NCBI GenBank assembly: GCA_946479515.1
Contig: CAMLGF010000037.1
Span: 1 to 37,303, forward strand
Reading direction: 5' to 3'
Source: an uncultured Pseudomonadota bacterium
GTDB lineage: Bacteria > Pseudomonadota > Gammaproteobacteria > Steroidobacterales > Steroidobacteraceae
DNA length: 37,303 nt
Shown piece after piece: positions 8,167 to 17,200 of the stretch. The notes under the pieces were generated by a model, which was not told the DNA's origin, did no database searches, and saw only the letters and a program-made list of their open reading frames with translations. The position numbers and the translations under genes were made by a program. Numbering within the stretch: the first letter of the stretch is position 1; each line of letters begins with the position of its first letter.

Positions 8167-9072
8167 TTGCAGCAGCTTCTCTGGCATGGCGTCTATCCGG
8201 CGGCGACCACGCAGTTCGGCGCCGACCTCTCGCTCGACCTGCCGGCCTGTCAACGGGTGCTCACGGCGCTGGTCGATGATGGCGTCGATGGGCTGATCCT
8301 GTTGGGCACGGTCGGCGAGAACAACTCGCTGCGGCCCGCGGAGAAGCGCGACGTGCTGCAGGCCGGCGTTGCCGCCGTGGGCGGCCGCGTGCCGCTGGTC
8401 GCCGGCGTCTCGGAGCTGTGCACCGCACGCGCCGTAGAATTCGCGCGCGATGCCGAGCAGTTGGGCGTGGATGCGCTCATGCTGCTGCCGGCGATGGTGT
8501 ACGTGCCCACGGACGAGGAGCTGTGCGCACACTTCCGCGCCGTGGCGGCGGCCACCCGGCTGCCCATCCTGCTCTACAACAATCCACCCGCGTACCGCGT
8601 GAGCATCGGGCTCGACACGCTCGACAAGCTCGCCGACATTGCCAACATCGTGGCGGTCAAGGAAAGCGCGCCCGATCCGCGCCGCTTCACGGACATCATC
8701 AACCGCTTCGGCAGCCGCTTCACGCTCATGGCGGGCCTGGACGACTTGGCGCTCGAGGCCTTCCTGCTGGGCGCGACGGGCTGGGTGTCCGGCCTCACCA
8801 GCGCTTTCCCGCGCGAATCGGTGGCCCTGGTGCGGGCGGTGCGGCGCGGCGACTGGCTGGAGGCGCGGCGCATCTACCGCTGGTTCATGCCGCTGCTGCA
8901 TCTCGATGCCGACCACGACCTGGTGCAATCGATCAAGCTGGCCGAGCAGATCATGGGGCGCGGCTCGGAGCGCGTGCGCCTGCCGCGTCTGCCGCTGAGT
9001 GGTGCACGCCGCGCCGACGTGACCGCGCGCGTCGAACGCTGCAAGGCCACCCGGCCTCTGCCGACGAACTAG
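8167..9072 (+). CDS. DapA-fold (dihydrodipicolinate synthase family) lyase/aldolase
   Basis: A 301-residue class I (Schiff-base) aldolase or lyase of the DHDPS/NAL superfamily, cytoplasmic. Visible motifs are GTVGEN (residues 47-52, the family's GTTGE carboxylate-binding loop), Tyr137 in LLYNNPP, and Lys165 in AVKES, the Schiff-base lysine. The substrate beyond a 2-oxo acid such as pyruvate cannot be assigned. The GTVGE and NNPP variants, and the absence of other lysine-pathway genes, argue against calling it the housekeeping DapA. I chose the TTG start at 8167 because GGAGA lies six bases before it; no ATG fits better. Confidence 0.9.
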   Translation: MQQLLWHGVYPAATTQFGADLSLDLPACQRVLTALVDDGVDGLILLGTVGENNSLRPAEKRDVLQAGVAAVGGRVPLVAGVSELCTARAVEFARDAEQLGVDALMLLPAMVYVPTDEELCAHFRAVAAATRLPILLYNNPPAYRVSIGLDTLDKLADIANIVAVKESAPDPRRFTDIINRFGSRFTLMAGLDDLALEAFLLGATGWVSGLTSAFPRESVALVRAVRRGDWLEARRIYRWFMPLLHLDADHDLVQSIKLAEQIMGRGSERVRLPRLPLSGARRADVTARVERCKATRPLPTN

Positions 9073-9097
9073 CGCGCGCGCAGCCCGGGGCTCGCCG

Positions 9098-10096
9098 TCA
9101 GCCGCTCTTCTTCTCCACGTGCCCGCCGAACTGCTTGCGCATGGCCGAGAGCAGCCGGTCGGCGAACTCGGCATTGCCGCGCGATTCGAAGCGGCTGAAC
9201 AACGACGTGGTGATCACCGGCGCGGGCACGCCTTCCTCGATGGCCGCGGCCACCGTCCAGCGGCCCTCGCCGGAATCCGAGACGCGGCCGGCGAAGCCTT
9301 CGAGCTGCGGATCTTCGGCCAGCGCGCGCGCCGTCAGGTCCAGCAACCAGGAGCGGATCACGCTGCCATGCCGCCACACCTCGGCGATCTGCGCGAGGTC
9401 GAACTCGTACTGGAAGAATTCCGGATGCGGCAGGGGCGTGGTCTCGGCGTCGGCCTCGAGGCTGCGCCTGCCCACGTTCGCATGGCGCAGGATGTTGAAC
9501 CCTTCGGCGTACGCGGCCATGACGCCGTACTCGATGCCGTTGTGGACCATCTTCACGAAATGCCCGGCGCCGTGCGGGCCGCAGTGCAGGTAGCCGCGCG
9601 CCGCCGTGCCCGCGGCGGACGCGGATGCCTCTGGTTGCGCCAGCGCCGCGAACACGGGGTCGAGCCGCGCGACCGTGGATGGCTCGCCGCCGATCATCAG
9701 GCAGTAGCCCACCTCGCCGCCGCTGATGCCGCCGCTGGTGCCCACATCGACGTAGTGAAGGCCCGTCTCGCGCAGTTCCGCGGCCCGGCGGATGTCGTCG
9801 CGGTAGTTCGAGTTGCCGCCATCGATGACGACGTCGCCGGGGGAGAGCAGTGGTTTGAGCCGGGCGATCACGTCGTCGACCACCGCGGCCGGCACCATGA
9901 GCCAGACGGCGCGCGGCGCCGCGAGCCCCGCGACGAACTTCTGCAGCGATGTCGCGCCGGCGATGTGCGCACCCTGCAGTGCTTCCACTGCCGCGGCGTT
10001 GGCGTCGTGGACCACGCAGGAAATTCCCGCCGTCGCGAGCCGGCGGACCATGTTCGCGCCCATGCGGCCGAGCCCGATGAATCCGATCTGTTCCAT
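9098..10096 (-). CDS. gnd: 6-phosphogluconate dehydrogenase, short (GndA/YqeC-type) form
   Basis: A 332-residue oxidative decarboxylase (6-phosphogluconate to ribulose 5-phosphate + CO2). The Rossmann motif is GLGRMG at residues 8-13; DGGNSNYRDD (92-101) and DVGTSGGISGGEVG (117-130) bind substrate. The catalytic lysine region is FVKMVHNGIEYG (Lys182, His185, Asn186), and SDSGEGRW (residues 273-280) is typical. The ~330-residue length marks the short class, usually NAD-preferring, rather than the 470-residue NADP enzyme. The frame stays open further upstream, but ATG 10096 is the start because it begins the Rossmann fold, and TACACT lies seven bases before it. The start codon is only 23 bp from the divergent metallophosphatase start. 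The gene is convergent with the DapA-like gene. Confidence 0.94.
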   Translation of the reverse strand: MEQIGFIGLGRMGANMVRRLATAGISCVVHDANAAAVEALQGAHIAGATSLQKFVAGLAAPRAVWLMVPAAVVDDVIARLKPLLSPGDVVIDGGNSNYRDDIRRAAELRETGLHYVDVGTSGGISGGEVGYCLMIGGEPSTVARLDPVFAALAQPEASASAAGTAARGYLHCGPHGAGHFVKMVHNGIEYGVMAAYAEGFNILRHANVGRRSLEADAETTPLPHPEFFQYEFDLAQIAEVWRHGSVIRSWLLDLTARALAEDPQLEGFAGRVSDSGEGRWTVAAAIEEGVPAPVITTSLFSRFESRGNAEFADRLLSAMRKQFGGHVEKKSG

Positions 10097-10103
10097 GCGG
10101 CCA

Positions 10104-10113
10104 AGTGTATGCT
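10104..10113. promoter_or_regulatory. Overlapping divergent -10 elements in a 23-bp intergenic gap
   Basis: Plus strand: TATGCT at 10108-10113, six bases before ATG 10120. Minus strand: TACACT at 10109-10104, seven bases before ATG 10096. The two hexamers share the TA step at 10108-10109, which is positions -12/-11 for both. The gap has no room for separate promoters and no Shine-Dalgarno for either gene, so a symmetric bidirectional promoter with two leaderless transcripts is the simplest reading. Confidence 0.45.
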
Positions 10114-10119
10114 CTGGCG

Positions 10120-11250
10120 ATGAGTTCCCAAACCCGCGCGCGGCCTTCGTTGCTCGCGGCCTTCGCGCTGCTGTGGGCCGGTCTTGCGCACGCGGCATTG
10201 CCGGACGGCCCCTACGTGCTGCCCGGCGCGAACGGTTGGGAGGCGCACACCGTCGAGGTCACCGATGGCACGGCCCACGAGCACGTGCGGCCGTTGCCGG
10301 CGAACGCCTCGCTGACCGTGCCCGCCGTCGGCACGGTGCCGGCATTCACGGTGCGATTGCGCGGCCCCGCGGCCGAGGCCCCGGGTGAAGTGCGCGCCGC
10401 GGGCGCGCCGGTGTTCATCGTGGCGGACACCCACGGCGAGTACGAAATTCTGGTGAGCATGCTGCGCGCCCACAAGGTGATCGGCCGCGATCTGGCGTGG
10501 AATTTCGCGCGCGGCCACCTGGTGGTGCTGGGTGACGTGTTCGACCGCGGCCCCAACCACCTGGAGATTCTCTGGCTGCTTTACGAGCTCGAGGCGCAGG
10601 CCCGCAAGGCGGGCGGCGGCGTGCACCTGCTGCTGGGCAATCACGAAGTCATGGCGCTCGAGGGCGATGCCCGCTATCTCAATGCGCGATACGCCGACAG
10701 TGCGCGGGTGCTCGGCCAGGCCCGCTACGCGGACCTGTTCGCCGCGAACACGCTGCTCGGCCAGTGGCTGCGCACCAGGCCGGCCCTGGTCAAAGTGAAC
10801 GAAAACCTGTGCCTGCACGCCGGCGTGTCGCGCGCACTCCTCGACAGCCGGCTGACGCTGGCCGAGATCAATGCCGCCGTGCGCTCGGTGTTGAACGGCG
10901 AGCCGGGGCAGGGCGCCATTGCCGAGCTGGTGATGGGACCTTTCGGTCCGCTCTGGTACCGCGGCTATTTCGCCGAACAGAGCGGCTTTCCCACCGCCAG
11001 CGGCGAGGACGTCGCGCTCACGCTCGCGACGTTCGGCGCCAGGCGCATTCTCGTCGGGCACACCCGGGTGGCCGACATCACGCCGCTCTACGACGGCCGG
11101 GTGATCGCCGTCCAGGTCTACCCGGAGCGGGACGATTCGGGACAGGTGCACTTCCAGAGCCTGTTGATCCGCAAGGGCCAGCTCTGGAACGCGGGCGTGA
11201 ACGGCAGTCTCGAGCGGCTGGCGTCGCCGGCGCAGGCGCGGACTCGCTAG
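10120..11250 (+). CDS. Exported calcineurin-like metallophosphoesterase (Shewanella-like phosphatase type)
   Basis: A 376-residue dimetal phosphatase with a signal peptide (MSSQTRARPSLLAAFALLWAGLAHA, cleavage near residue 25), hence probably periplasmic. The metallophosphatase motifs are complete: ADTHGEY (Asp103, His105), GDVFDRGP (Asp139), GNHE (Asn174, His175), then CLHAGVS and VGHTRVADI with the later histidines. Asp replaces the usual first Asp of GDxHG only in context (A-D-T-H-G), so the metal ligands are kept. The layout resembles bacterial 'Shelph' PPP-like phosphatases; the substrate (phosphoprotein, nucleotide or other) is unknown. ATG 10120 is preferred to ATG 10105 because it starts the signal peptide and follows TATGCT. 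The stop codon abuts the stop of the convergent response-regulator gene. Confidence 0.86.
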   Translation: MSSQTRARPSLLAAFALLWAGLAHAALPDGPYVLPGANGWEAHTVEVTDGTAHEHVRPLPANASLTVPAVGTVPAFTVRLRGPAAEAPGEVRAAGAPVFIVADTHGEYEILVSMLRAHKVIGRDLAWNFARGHLVVLGDVFDRGPNHLEILWLLYELEAQARKAGGGVHLLLGNHEVMALEGDARYLNARYADSARVLGQARYADLFAANTLLGQWLRTRPALVKVNENLCLHAGVSRALLDSRLTLAEINAAVRSVLNGEPGQGAIAELVMGPFGPLWYRGYFAEQSGFPTASGEDVALTLATFGARRILVGHTRVADITPLYDGRVIAVQVYPERDDSGQVHFQSLLIRKGQLWNAGVNGSLERLASPAQARTR

Positions 11251-12420
11251 CTAGTTCGCACCGGTCCGCCGGGGTATCTTGACCGGCACCTGGTTCACGT
11301 GCACGCGGGTGTCGAGCAGCTCCGGCGCGATGTTGGCGACGCGGTCGAGGAAGGTCCGGGTCACCTCGAAACCCTTCGGCACCAGCAACGCGCCCGTCGC
11401 CGTGCGGATCTCCTGCAGCAGCACCATCCCGGGCCGCAGCTGGCGCAGTGGCACATCCTGCGTCTGCTCGAGGTCGCGGTCGCTGGCCACGCCCGCCTGC
11501 AGCTGGCTCACGAGCTTGGGTCCGTAGCGCACGGTGCGTGCGCTCAGCAGGTCGCAGACGTGATCGTGCGTGAGGCCGCGTGCGATCAGTGCGTCGTACT
11601 CGAGGATCAGGCCGAGAATCCTCGCGCCCAGACCCACCGTCCCCTCGCCCAGCGCGGCGACCTGGCTGTCGCTCCATTTGATCGCAGTCAGTATCTGGAT
11701 GACGGGCTCGAGGCGCGGGATGTGCTCGAGCAGCTTGTTGGCGAGATCCGGCACCGCATCCACCTGCGCCTGTTCCGGCGGCGTGAGCTTTTCGACGCGG
11801 TAGATTTTCTCCACCAGCGCGGCGGTCAGCGCGGCATAGCCGAGCTGCGAGAGCAGCGCCGCGGCCTCCAGCTGCCAGAAGCCGGTGATGCCGAGCCGCG
11901 CCGCCAGTTCCATCGCCCGGCGCTTGATGTGCCCGGCGCGCCCGAACGCCACCGGGTTCACGAGCGCCAGCACGTCCATCATCGCGTGGATGCAACCTAA
12001 CAAGGTCTCCCGCAGCACGGCGCGTTCCGCGTTCACCAGGCGGTGCTGGATGACGCCCGCCTCGATGGCCGAGCGCAGCTGCTCGGCATCGCAGGGCTTC
12101 GACAGGAAGCGGAAGACCTGGCCCTGGTTGACGGCGCGGATGGCGTCCTCGCGGTCCGCATAGCCGGTGAGGATGATGCGCGTGGCGTCCGGCCGCCGCA
12201 GCAGCATCTCGTGCAGGAAATCGGCGCCGTCCATCTTCGGCATACGCATGTCCGAGACCACCACCGCCAGATCGCGCAACGAGCGCAGCATCTGCAGGCC
12301 CTGTTCCGGACTGGAGGCGACGCGAACGTCGAAGTCCTTGCGCAGCACGAGCGCGAGGCCGTCGAGCACCCGGGTCTCATCGTCCACGCACAGGATGATC
12401 GGCTTTGGGCGTTCGTCCAT
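11251..12420 (-). CDS. Response regulator with degenerate HD-type output domain
   Basis: A 389-residue two-domain regulator. Residues 7-125 form a receiver domain with acidic pair Asp13-Asp14, phospho-acceptor Asp57 in SDMRMPKMDG, Thr85 in LTGYAD and Lys108 in LSKPC. The rest resembles the HD-GYP-like half of RpfG-type regulators ('VNPVAFGRAGHIKRRAMELAARLG', 'LTPPEQAQVDAVPDLANKLLEHIPRLEPV'). However, the expected HD dyad is LLSQLGYAAL and no GYP motif is seen, so metal-dependent c-di-GMP hydrolysis is unlikely; it may act by protein contact. The start at 12420 is set by GGAGGGG seven bases upstream. A good sigma-70-type promoter lies at 12445-12473. No partner kinase is adjacent. Confidence 0.82.
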   Translation of the reverse strand: MDERPKPIILCVDDETRVLDGLALVLRKDFDVRVASSPEQGLQMLRSLRDLAVVVSDMRMPKMDGADFLHEMLLRRPDATRIILTGYADREDAIRAVNQGQVFRFLSKPCDAEQLRSAIEAGVIQHRLVNAERAVLRETLLGCIHAMMDVLALVNPVAFGRAGHIKRRAMELAARLGITGFWQLEAAALLSQLGYAALTAALVEKIYRVEKLTPPEQAQVDAVPDLANKLLEHIPRLEPVIQILTAIKWSDSQVAALGEGTVGLGARILGLILEYDALIARGLTHDHVCDLLSARTVRYGPKLVSQLQAGVASDRDLEQTQDVPLRQLRPGMVLLQEIRTATGALLVPKGFEVTRTFLDRVANIAPELLDTRVHVNQVPVKIPRRTGAN

Positions 12421-12444
12421 GGGTCCCCTCCGGCGAGTGAGCCA

Positions 12445-12473
12445 TAGATACCGCAGCGCGACGGGCGGCACAA
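12445..12473 (-). promoter_or_regulatory. Promoter of the response-regulator gene
   Basis: On the minus strand: -35 TTGTGC (12473-12468), 17-bp spacer, -10 TATCTA (12450-12445). It ends about 24 bp before ATG 12420, leaving space for the GGAGGGG site. Four phased 11-bp repeats lie about 37-80 bp upstream of the -35. Confidence 0.5.
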
Positions 12474-12509
12474 CCATCCCGTCGCGCAAGCGTGGCCCGG
12501 CGCGCGGCC

Positions 12510-12553
12510 GGTCAACTGCCGGTCAACGGCCGGTCAACTCCTGGTCAATTCAG
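12510..12553. repeat. Four tandem 11-bp direct repeats, GGTCAA-type
   Basis: Units on the plus strand: GGTCAACTGCC, GGTCAACGGCC, GGTCAACTCCT, GGTCAATTCAG, end to end with no gaps. On the minus strand each unit carries TTGACC, one helical turn apart. The last unit covers the osmC stop codon (12550-12552). The array is upstream of the response-regulator promoter, so cooperative binding of a transcription factor is plausible; it could also be a simple duplication. Confidence 0.7.
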
Positions 12554-12993
12554 GGATGCACGATCTCGATCTGCAGCTCGCGCGCGCCGCGCAGTGAGTT
12601 GGCCACGAGGCAGCCATGCTCGGCCTTCTCGAGCAGCGCGCGCGCCTGCTGCGGATCGACGTCCGGCGGCACGGTGAGCCTGGCGCTAGTGAGGAAGCGG
12701 GTGAACTGGCTCTTGCCCTCGGCGCGCTCGAGCGTGGCCGTGACTTCGCATTCGAGCGCCTGCCACTCGAGCTTGGCCACGCGACTGACCGCGCGGAACG
12801 TGAGGATGAAGCAGTCGGCCACCGAGGCGCACAGCAGCGTCTCCGGCGACCAGTTGCCCTCGGGACCGCCGAATTCGGGCGGCGCCGTGGTGGTCAGGTC
12901 CGGCAGCCGGGGCGAGGAGACGCGGACTTCGCCGGCGGGCGCGCCGCTCGCGGAGGTGACGTAGTGATGTGGATAGGGGTGCATGCGGTTCAT
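12550..12993 (-). CDS. OsmC/Ohr family protein
   Basis: A 147-residue OsmC-fold protein (thiol peroxidase-like, reducing organic hydroperoxides in characterised members). Both family cysteines are visible: the first in 'CASVADCFILTF', the second in 'KAEHGCLVANSL', at the usual helix positions. 'WSPETLLCASVADCF' matches the family's 'SPEELLLAALAACF'. It is the last gene of the sulfide operon, starting seven bases after the SQR stop. ATG 12984 is an alternative start. Known members act on peroxides; the place in this operon suggests a role with persulfide or sulfide-induced oxidants, which is inference. Confidence 0.88.
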   Translation of the reverse strand: MNRMHPYPHHYVTSASGAPAGEVRVSSPRLPDLTTTAPPEFGGPEGNWSPETLLCASVADCFILTFRAVSRVAKLEWQALECEVTATLERAEGKSQFTRFLTSARLTVPPDVDPQQARALLEKAEHGCLVANSLRGARELQIEIVHP

Positions 12994-13000
12994 CCTACTC

Positions 13001-14281
13001 TCATCGGCGCTGCTCCTTGAGCGAGAAGATGCCCAACAGCTTGAGCACGTATTTCTCGTACACCGGCGTCACCGAGCCGGTGCGCACCTTGCGCAGGAAG
13101 TACTTCTCGAACGCCACCTTGGCGAGATGCACCCACTTGCCCATGCGCGTCCACGTCACGTTGCGCGGCGGAATTTCCGGCAGCGCCACGAATGCGGCGC
13201 CGGTGTCGCCGAAGTCCGCGAGGCAGATCGCATTCCAGGTGGCCTGCGCCTGCGCGGGCTGGCCGGCGAGCTCGGCTGCGATGTTCTCGCAGATGGCGCT
13301 GGCCATGGACTCGATCATGTAGCCGGTCTTGGGCGCCCCCGTGGGCACGGGCGTGGCCTCCACCGGCGGAATCGCCACGCAGACCCCCGCAGAATAGATG
13401 TTGGGATACTTCTTCGAACGCTGATGCGCGTCGATGAGCACGAAGCCGCGCGGATTGCACAGCTCGGGTACGGCCGCGACCGCGTCCACGCCCTTGAAGG
13501 CCGGAATGATCATGGCGTACTGGAAGGGCAGCGCCTGTTCCCGGTGCACCTTGCCCTCATCGTCATGCACGGCCACCTTCATCTGGCCTTCGGTCACCTC
13601 GGTGACCTTGGCGTTGGTGATCCACTGGATGTGCCTCTGGCGCAACTCCGACTCCATCAGGCCCTTGCTGTCGCCCACGCCCGCCAGGCCCATGTGGCCG
13701 ACATATGGCTCGCTGGTGACGAAGGTCATGGGCACGCGGTCGCGCAGCTTCCGCCGGCGCAGGTCGGCGTCGAGGATCATGGCGAATTCATACGCCGGCC
13801 CGAAGCAGCTCGCGCCGCCCGCGGCGCCGACCACGATGGGCCCGGGGTTCTCGAGGAAGCGTTGGTAATTCTCCCAGGCGCGCACCGCGTGCTCGTGCGT
13901 ACACACCGACTGGGTGAAGCCCTGCGGTCCTAGACCCGGCACTTCCTCGAAGGCCAGCTTCGGCCCGGTGGCGATCACCAGGTAGTCGTAGCTCTCCTCG
14001 CGACCATCGGCCCAGCGAAGCCGGTTGTTGGCCGCGTCGATCGTGGTGACGGGCGCGGGAATCCAGGCGATGCCCTTGGACTCCAGCGGCTCGCGCAGCG
14101 CCACGCGCGTCTGTTCGGTCTTGCGCCAGCCGACCGCGACCCACGGATTGGAGGGCGTGAACTCGAAGAACGGCGAGGACCCGGTGAGCGTGATGCGATG
14201 CTGCTTGCCGAGCTTCTTGCGCAGCTCATAGGCGCAGGGCACGCCGCCCACGCCTGCTCCGACGATGATTACATGTGCCAT
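13001..14281 (-). CDS. sqr: Sulfide:quinone oxidoreductase
   Basis: A 426-residue FAD flavoprotein of the membrane-peripheral SQR family. It oxidises H2S to sulfane sulfur or polysulfide and passes electrons to quinone. It begins with the FAD motif MAHVIIVGAGVGG. Three cysteines sit where the Acidithiobacillus ferrooxidans-type enzyme has its redox/active-site Cys: Cys127 (SVCTHEHAV), Cys159 (GASCFGPAYEF) and Cys353 (TWNAICLADFGD). Other family stretches are 'FTPSNPWVAVGW', 'VTSEPYVGHMGLAGVGDSKG', 'IIPAFKGV', 'TPVPTGAPKTGYMIESM' and 'WVHLAKVAFEKYFLRK', the last being the amphipathic C-terminal membrane-binding region. It lies three bases after the RND pump gene in the same operon. I am confident it is SQR rather than a type II NADH dehydrogenase or flavocytochrome c subunit. 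Confidence 0.95.
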   Translation of the reverse strand: MAHVIIVGAGVGGVPCAYELRKKLGKQHRITLTGSSPFFEFTPSNPWVAVGWRKTEQTRVALREPLESKGIAWIPAPVTTIDAANNRLRWADGREESYDYLVIATGPKLAFEEVPGLGPQGFTQSVCTHEHAVRAWENYQRFLENPGPIVVGAAGGASCFGPAYEFAMILDADLRRRKLRDRVPMTFVTSEPYVGHMGLAGVGDSKGLMESELRQRHIQWITNAKVTEVTEGQMKVAVHDDEGKVHREQALPFQYAMIIPAFKGVDAVAAVPELCNPRGFVLIDAHQRSKKYPNIYSAGVCVAIPPVEATPVPTGAPKTGYMIESMASAICENIAAELAGQPAQAQATWNAICLADFGDTGAAFVALPEIPPRNVTWTRMGKWVHLAKVAFEKYFLRKVRTGSVTPVYEKYVLKLLGIFSLKEQRR

Positions 14282-14284
14282 GAC

Positions 14285-17200
14285 TCACTCCTGCCGCGCG
14301 GCGCGCGGACGCCTGCGTTTGAGGTACGCGTAGTAGAGGACCGGGATCACGAGCAGCGTCAGCGCCGTCGAGACCAGGATGCCGAAGATCAACGACACGG
14401 CGAGCCCGTTGAAGATGGGATCGTCGAGAATGAAGAAGGCGCCGATCATGGCCGCGAGCGCGGTCAGCGCGATGGGCTTGGCGCGGATCGCGCCGGCGCG
14501 CACCACCGCGTCCTCGAGCGGGCGTCCGGCGGCCAGTTCCTGATCGATGAAATCCACCAGCAGGATGGAATTGCGGACGATGATGCCGGCGAGCGCGATC
14601 ATGCCGATCATCGACGTGGCGGTGAACTGCGCGCCGAGCAGCGCGTGGCCCGGCATCACGCCGATGATGGTGAGCGGGATCGGCGCCATGATGATGAGCG
14701 GCAGGAAATACGACCCGAACTGGGCCACCACCAGCAGGTAGATCATGACCAGGCCGACCGAATAGGCCAGGCCCATGTCGCGGAAGGTCTCGTAGGTGAT
14801 CTGCCATTCGCCGTCCCATTTCACCGCGAGCTCGGTCGGATCGTCGGGCTGGGCGATGAAGTGCTGGCGCACGCCGGATTCGCGCTCGCCGAGATCGCCG
14901 ACCATGGCGAACATGCCGTACAGCGGGCTGTCGAGCTCGCCCGCCATGTCCCCGCTGACGTACACCACCGGCAGCAGGTCCTTGTGGTAGATAGCCGCGT
15001 CGCGCGTGGTTTCGCGCACGATCACGAGCTCGGAGAGCGGCACGCCGGCGCCGCTGGCATTGCGCGCCTCCAGCGACAGCACCGCGCCGAGCTCGCCCTT
15101 GTCCGCGACCGGCAGTTCCAGTCGCACTGGAATGGGATAGCGCTCGCGGCCGGGGTGCGCGAAGGTCGCATCCACGCCGCCCAGCGACATGGCGACGAGC
15201 TGCGCCACCTGCTGCTGCGAGATGCCGTGCAACGCGGCCTTCTGGCGGTCGACCGCCAGTACCAGGCGCGGCGCCGCGGCGTCCAGCGAATCGTCCCCCG
15301 CGACGATGTCGGCGGTGGCATCGAACATCCGGCGCACGCGCGCGGCGAGCTCGCGCTGCGCGCGGTAGTCAGGGCCATAGACCTCGGCGACGATCGGCGC
15401 GAGCACCGGCGGCCCGGGGGGCACTTCCACGACCTGCACCGAGGCGCCGTGCCGCCGGCCGATCGCGGCCAGCGCCGGGCGCAGCGACAGCGCGATCTCG
15501 TGGCTCTGCCGGTCGCGGTGATGCTTGTCGACGAGATTCACCTGCAGGTCGCCCAGCTCCGGGCTCTGGCGCAGGTAGTACTGGCGTACCAGCCCGTTGA
15601 AATTGATGGGCGCGGCCGTGCCCGCGTAGGCCTGGTAGTCGCTGACCTCCGGCACCGCGGCAACCACGGCGCCGATCTCGCCGAGCACGCGCGCGGTGTG
15701 CTCCACGGTGCTGCCCTCGGGCAGGTTCACCACCACCTGGAACTCCGACTTGTTGTCGAAGGGCAGCATCTTGAGCACCACCCACTTCACCGCGGCGAGT
15801 CCCACCGCGATCAGGATGGCCGCGAGCACCGCCCAATACAGGCCGTGGCGGCGGCGGCGCGCGTCCGCGGCGCCCAGGAAGGGGCGCAGCAGCTTCTCGA
15901 AACCGCGGCGCAGCCAGTCGTGCTCGTTGCCCGCGTGCGCCGCGGCTTCGCCCGCATGCGTGCCGAGCAGCCGCCGGCACATCCACGGTGTGAACACCAG
16001 CGCCACGGCCAGCGAGATCAGCATGCCCATGCTGGAGTTGATCGGAATGGGGCTCATGTACGGCCCCATGAGTCCGCTGACGAAGGCCATGGGCAGCAGC
16101 GCGGCGATCACCGTGAATGTCGCGAGGATGGTCGGTCCGCCGACTTCGTCCACCGCGCGTGGAATCATGCCGGGCCCCGTGCCGCCCAGCTGGCCGTGAC
16201 GGTGGATGTTCTCCACCACCACGATGGCGTCGTCGACGAGGATGCCGATGGAGAAGATCAGCGCGAACAGCGACACGCGATTGATGGTGAAGCCCCAGGC
16301 CCACGACGCGAACAGCGTCGCTGCGAGCGTGACCAGCACCGCCGTGCCCACCACCAGCGCCTCGCGGCGGCCCATGGTCAGCATCACCAGCAGCACCACC
16401 GAAGCCGTGGCGAACAGCAGCTTCTGGATGAGCTTCACCGCCTTGTCGTTGGCGGTCACGCCGTAGTTGCGCGTGACCGTCGCCTCCACTCCCGTGGGAA
16501 TGTAGGTGCCGCGCAGCTGGTCGACGCGGCGGATGAGGGCGTCGGCGACGTCGATGGCGTTCTCGCCCGGCTTCTTGGAGATCGCCAGTGTGACCGCGGG
16601 GGCGTGCGCGACCGCGGGCAGGCCATTCAGCGCCGCGCCCGGACCCGTGCCCAGCCACGCATAGGATTCGGGTTCGTCCGGCCCGGTGGTGACGGTGGCG
16701 ACGTCTTCGAGGAACACCGGCTGGCCGTCGCGCGCGCTGACCACGAGCGCGGCCACGTCGTCGCGGTCGGCGAGGAATTCTCCGGCATCGACCAGCGACA
16801 CGCGGTCGGCGGCCACCAGCGCTCCGGCGTGGCGCACCATGTTCGCGGCCTCGAGCGCGCCCGCCAGGTCGGTGACGGTGAGTCCGTAGCCCGAGAGTTT
16901 CTGCGGATCCAGCTGTACGCGCACCACGCTGCGCGGGCTGCCGGTGGTGGTGACGTTGCGCGTGCCGCGCACGCGCTGCAGCTCACTTTCCACCGAGCGG
17001 GCGATCTGCCCCAGCTCGTGGCCGCCGCGCCCGGCGTCCTGCGTCCACAACGTGACCGTGACGATGGGCACGTCGTCGATGCCCTTGGGCTTGATCAGCG
17101 GCTGCAGCACGCCGGCGTTCGCGGGCCGCCAGTCCTGGTTCGAATAGATGGCGTTGTAGAGCCGCACGATGGCTTCGGTGCGCGGCTCGCCGACCTCGAA

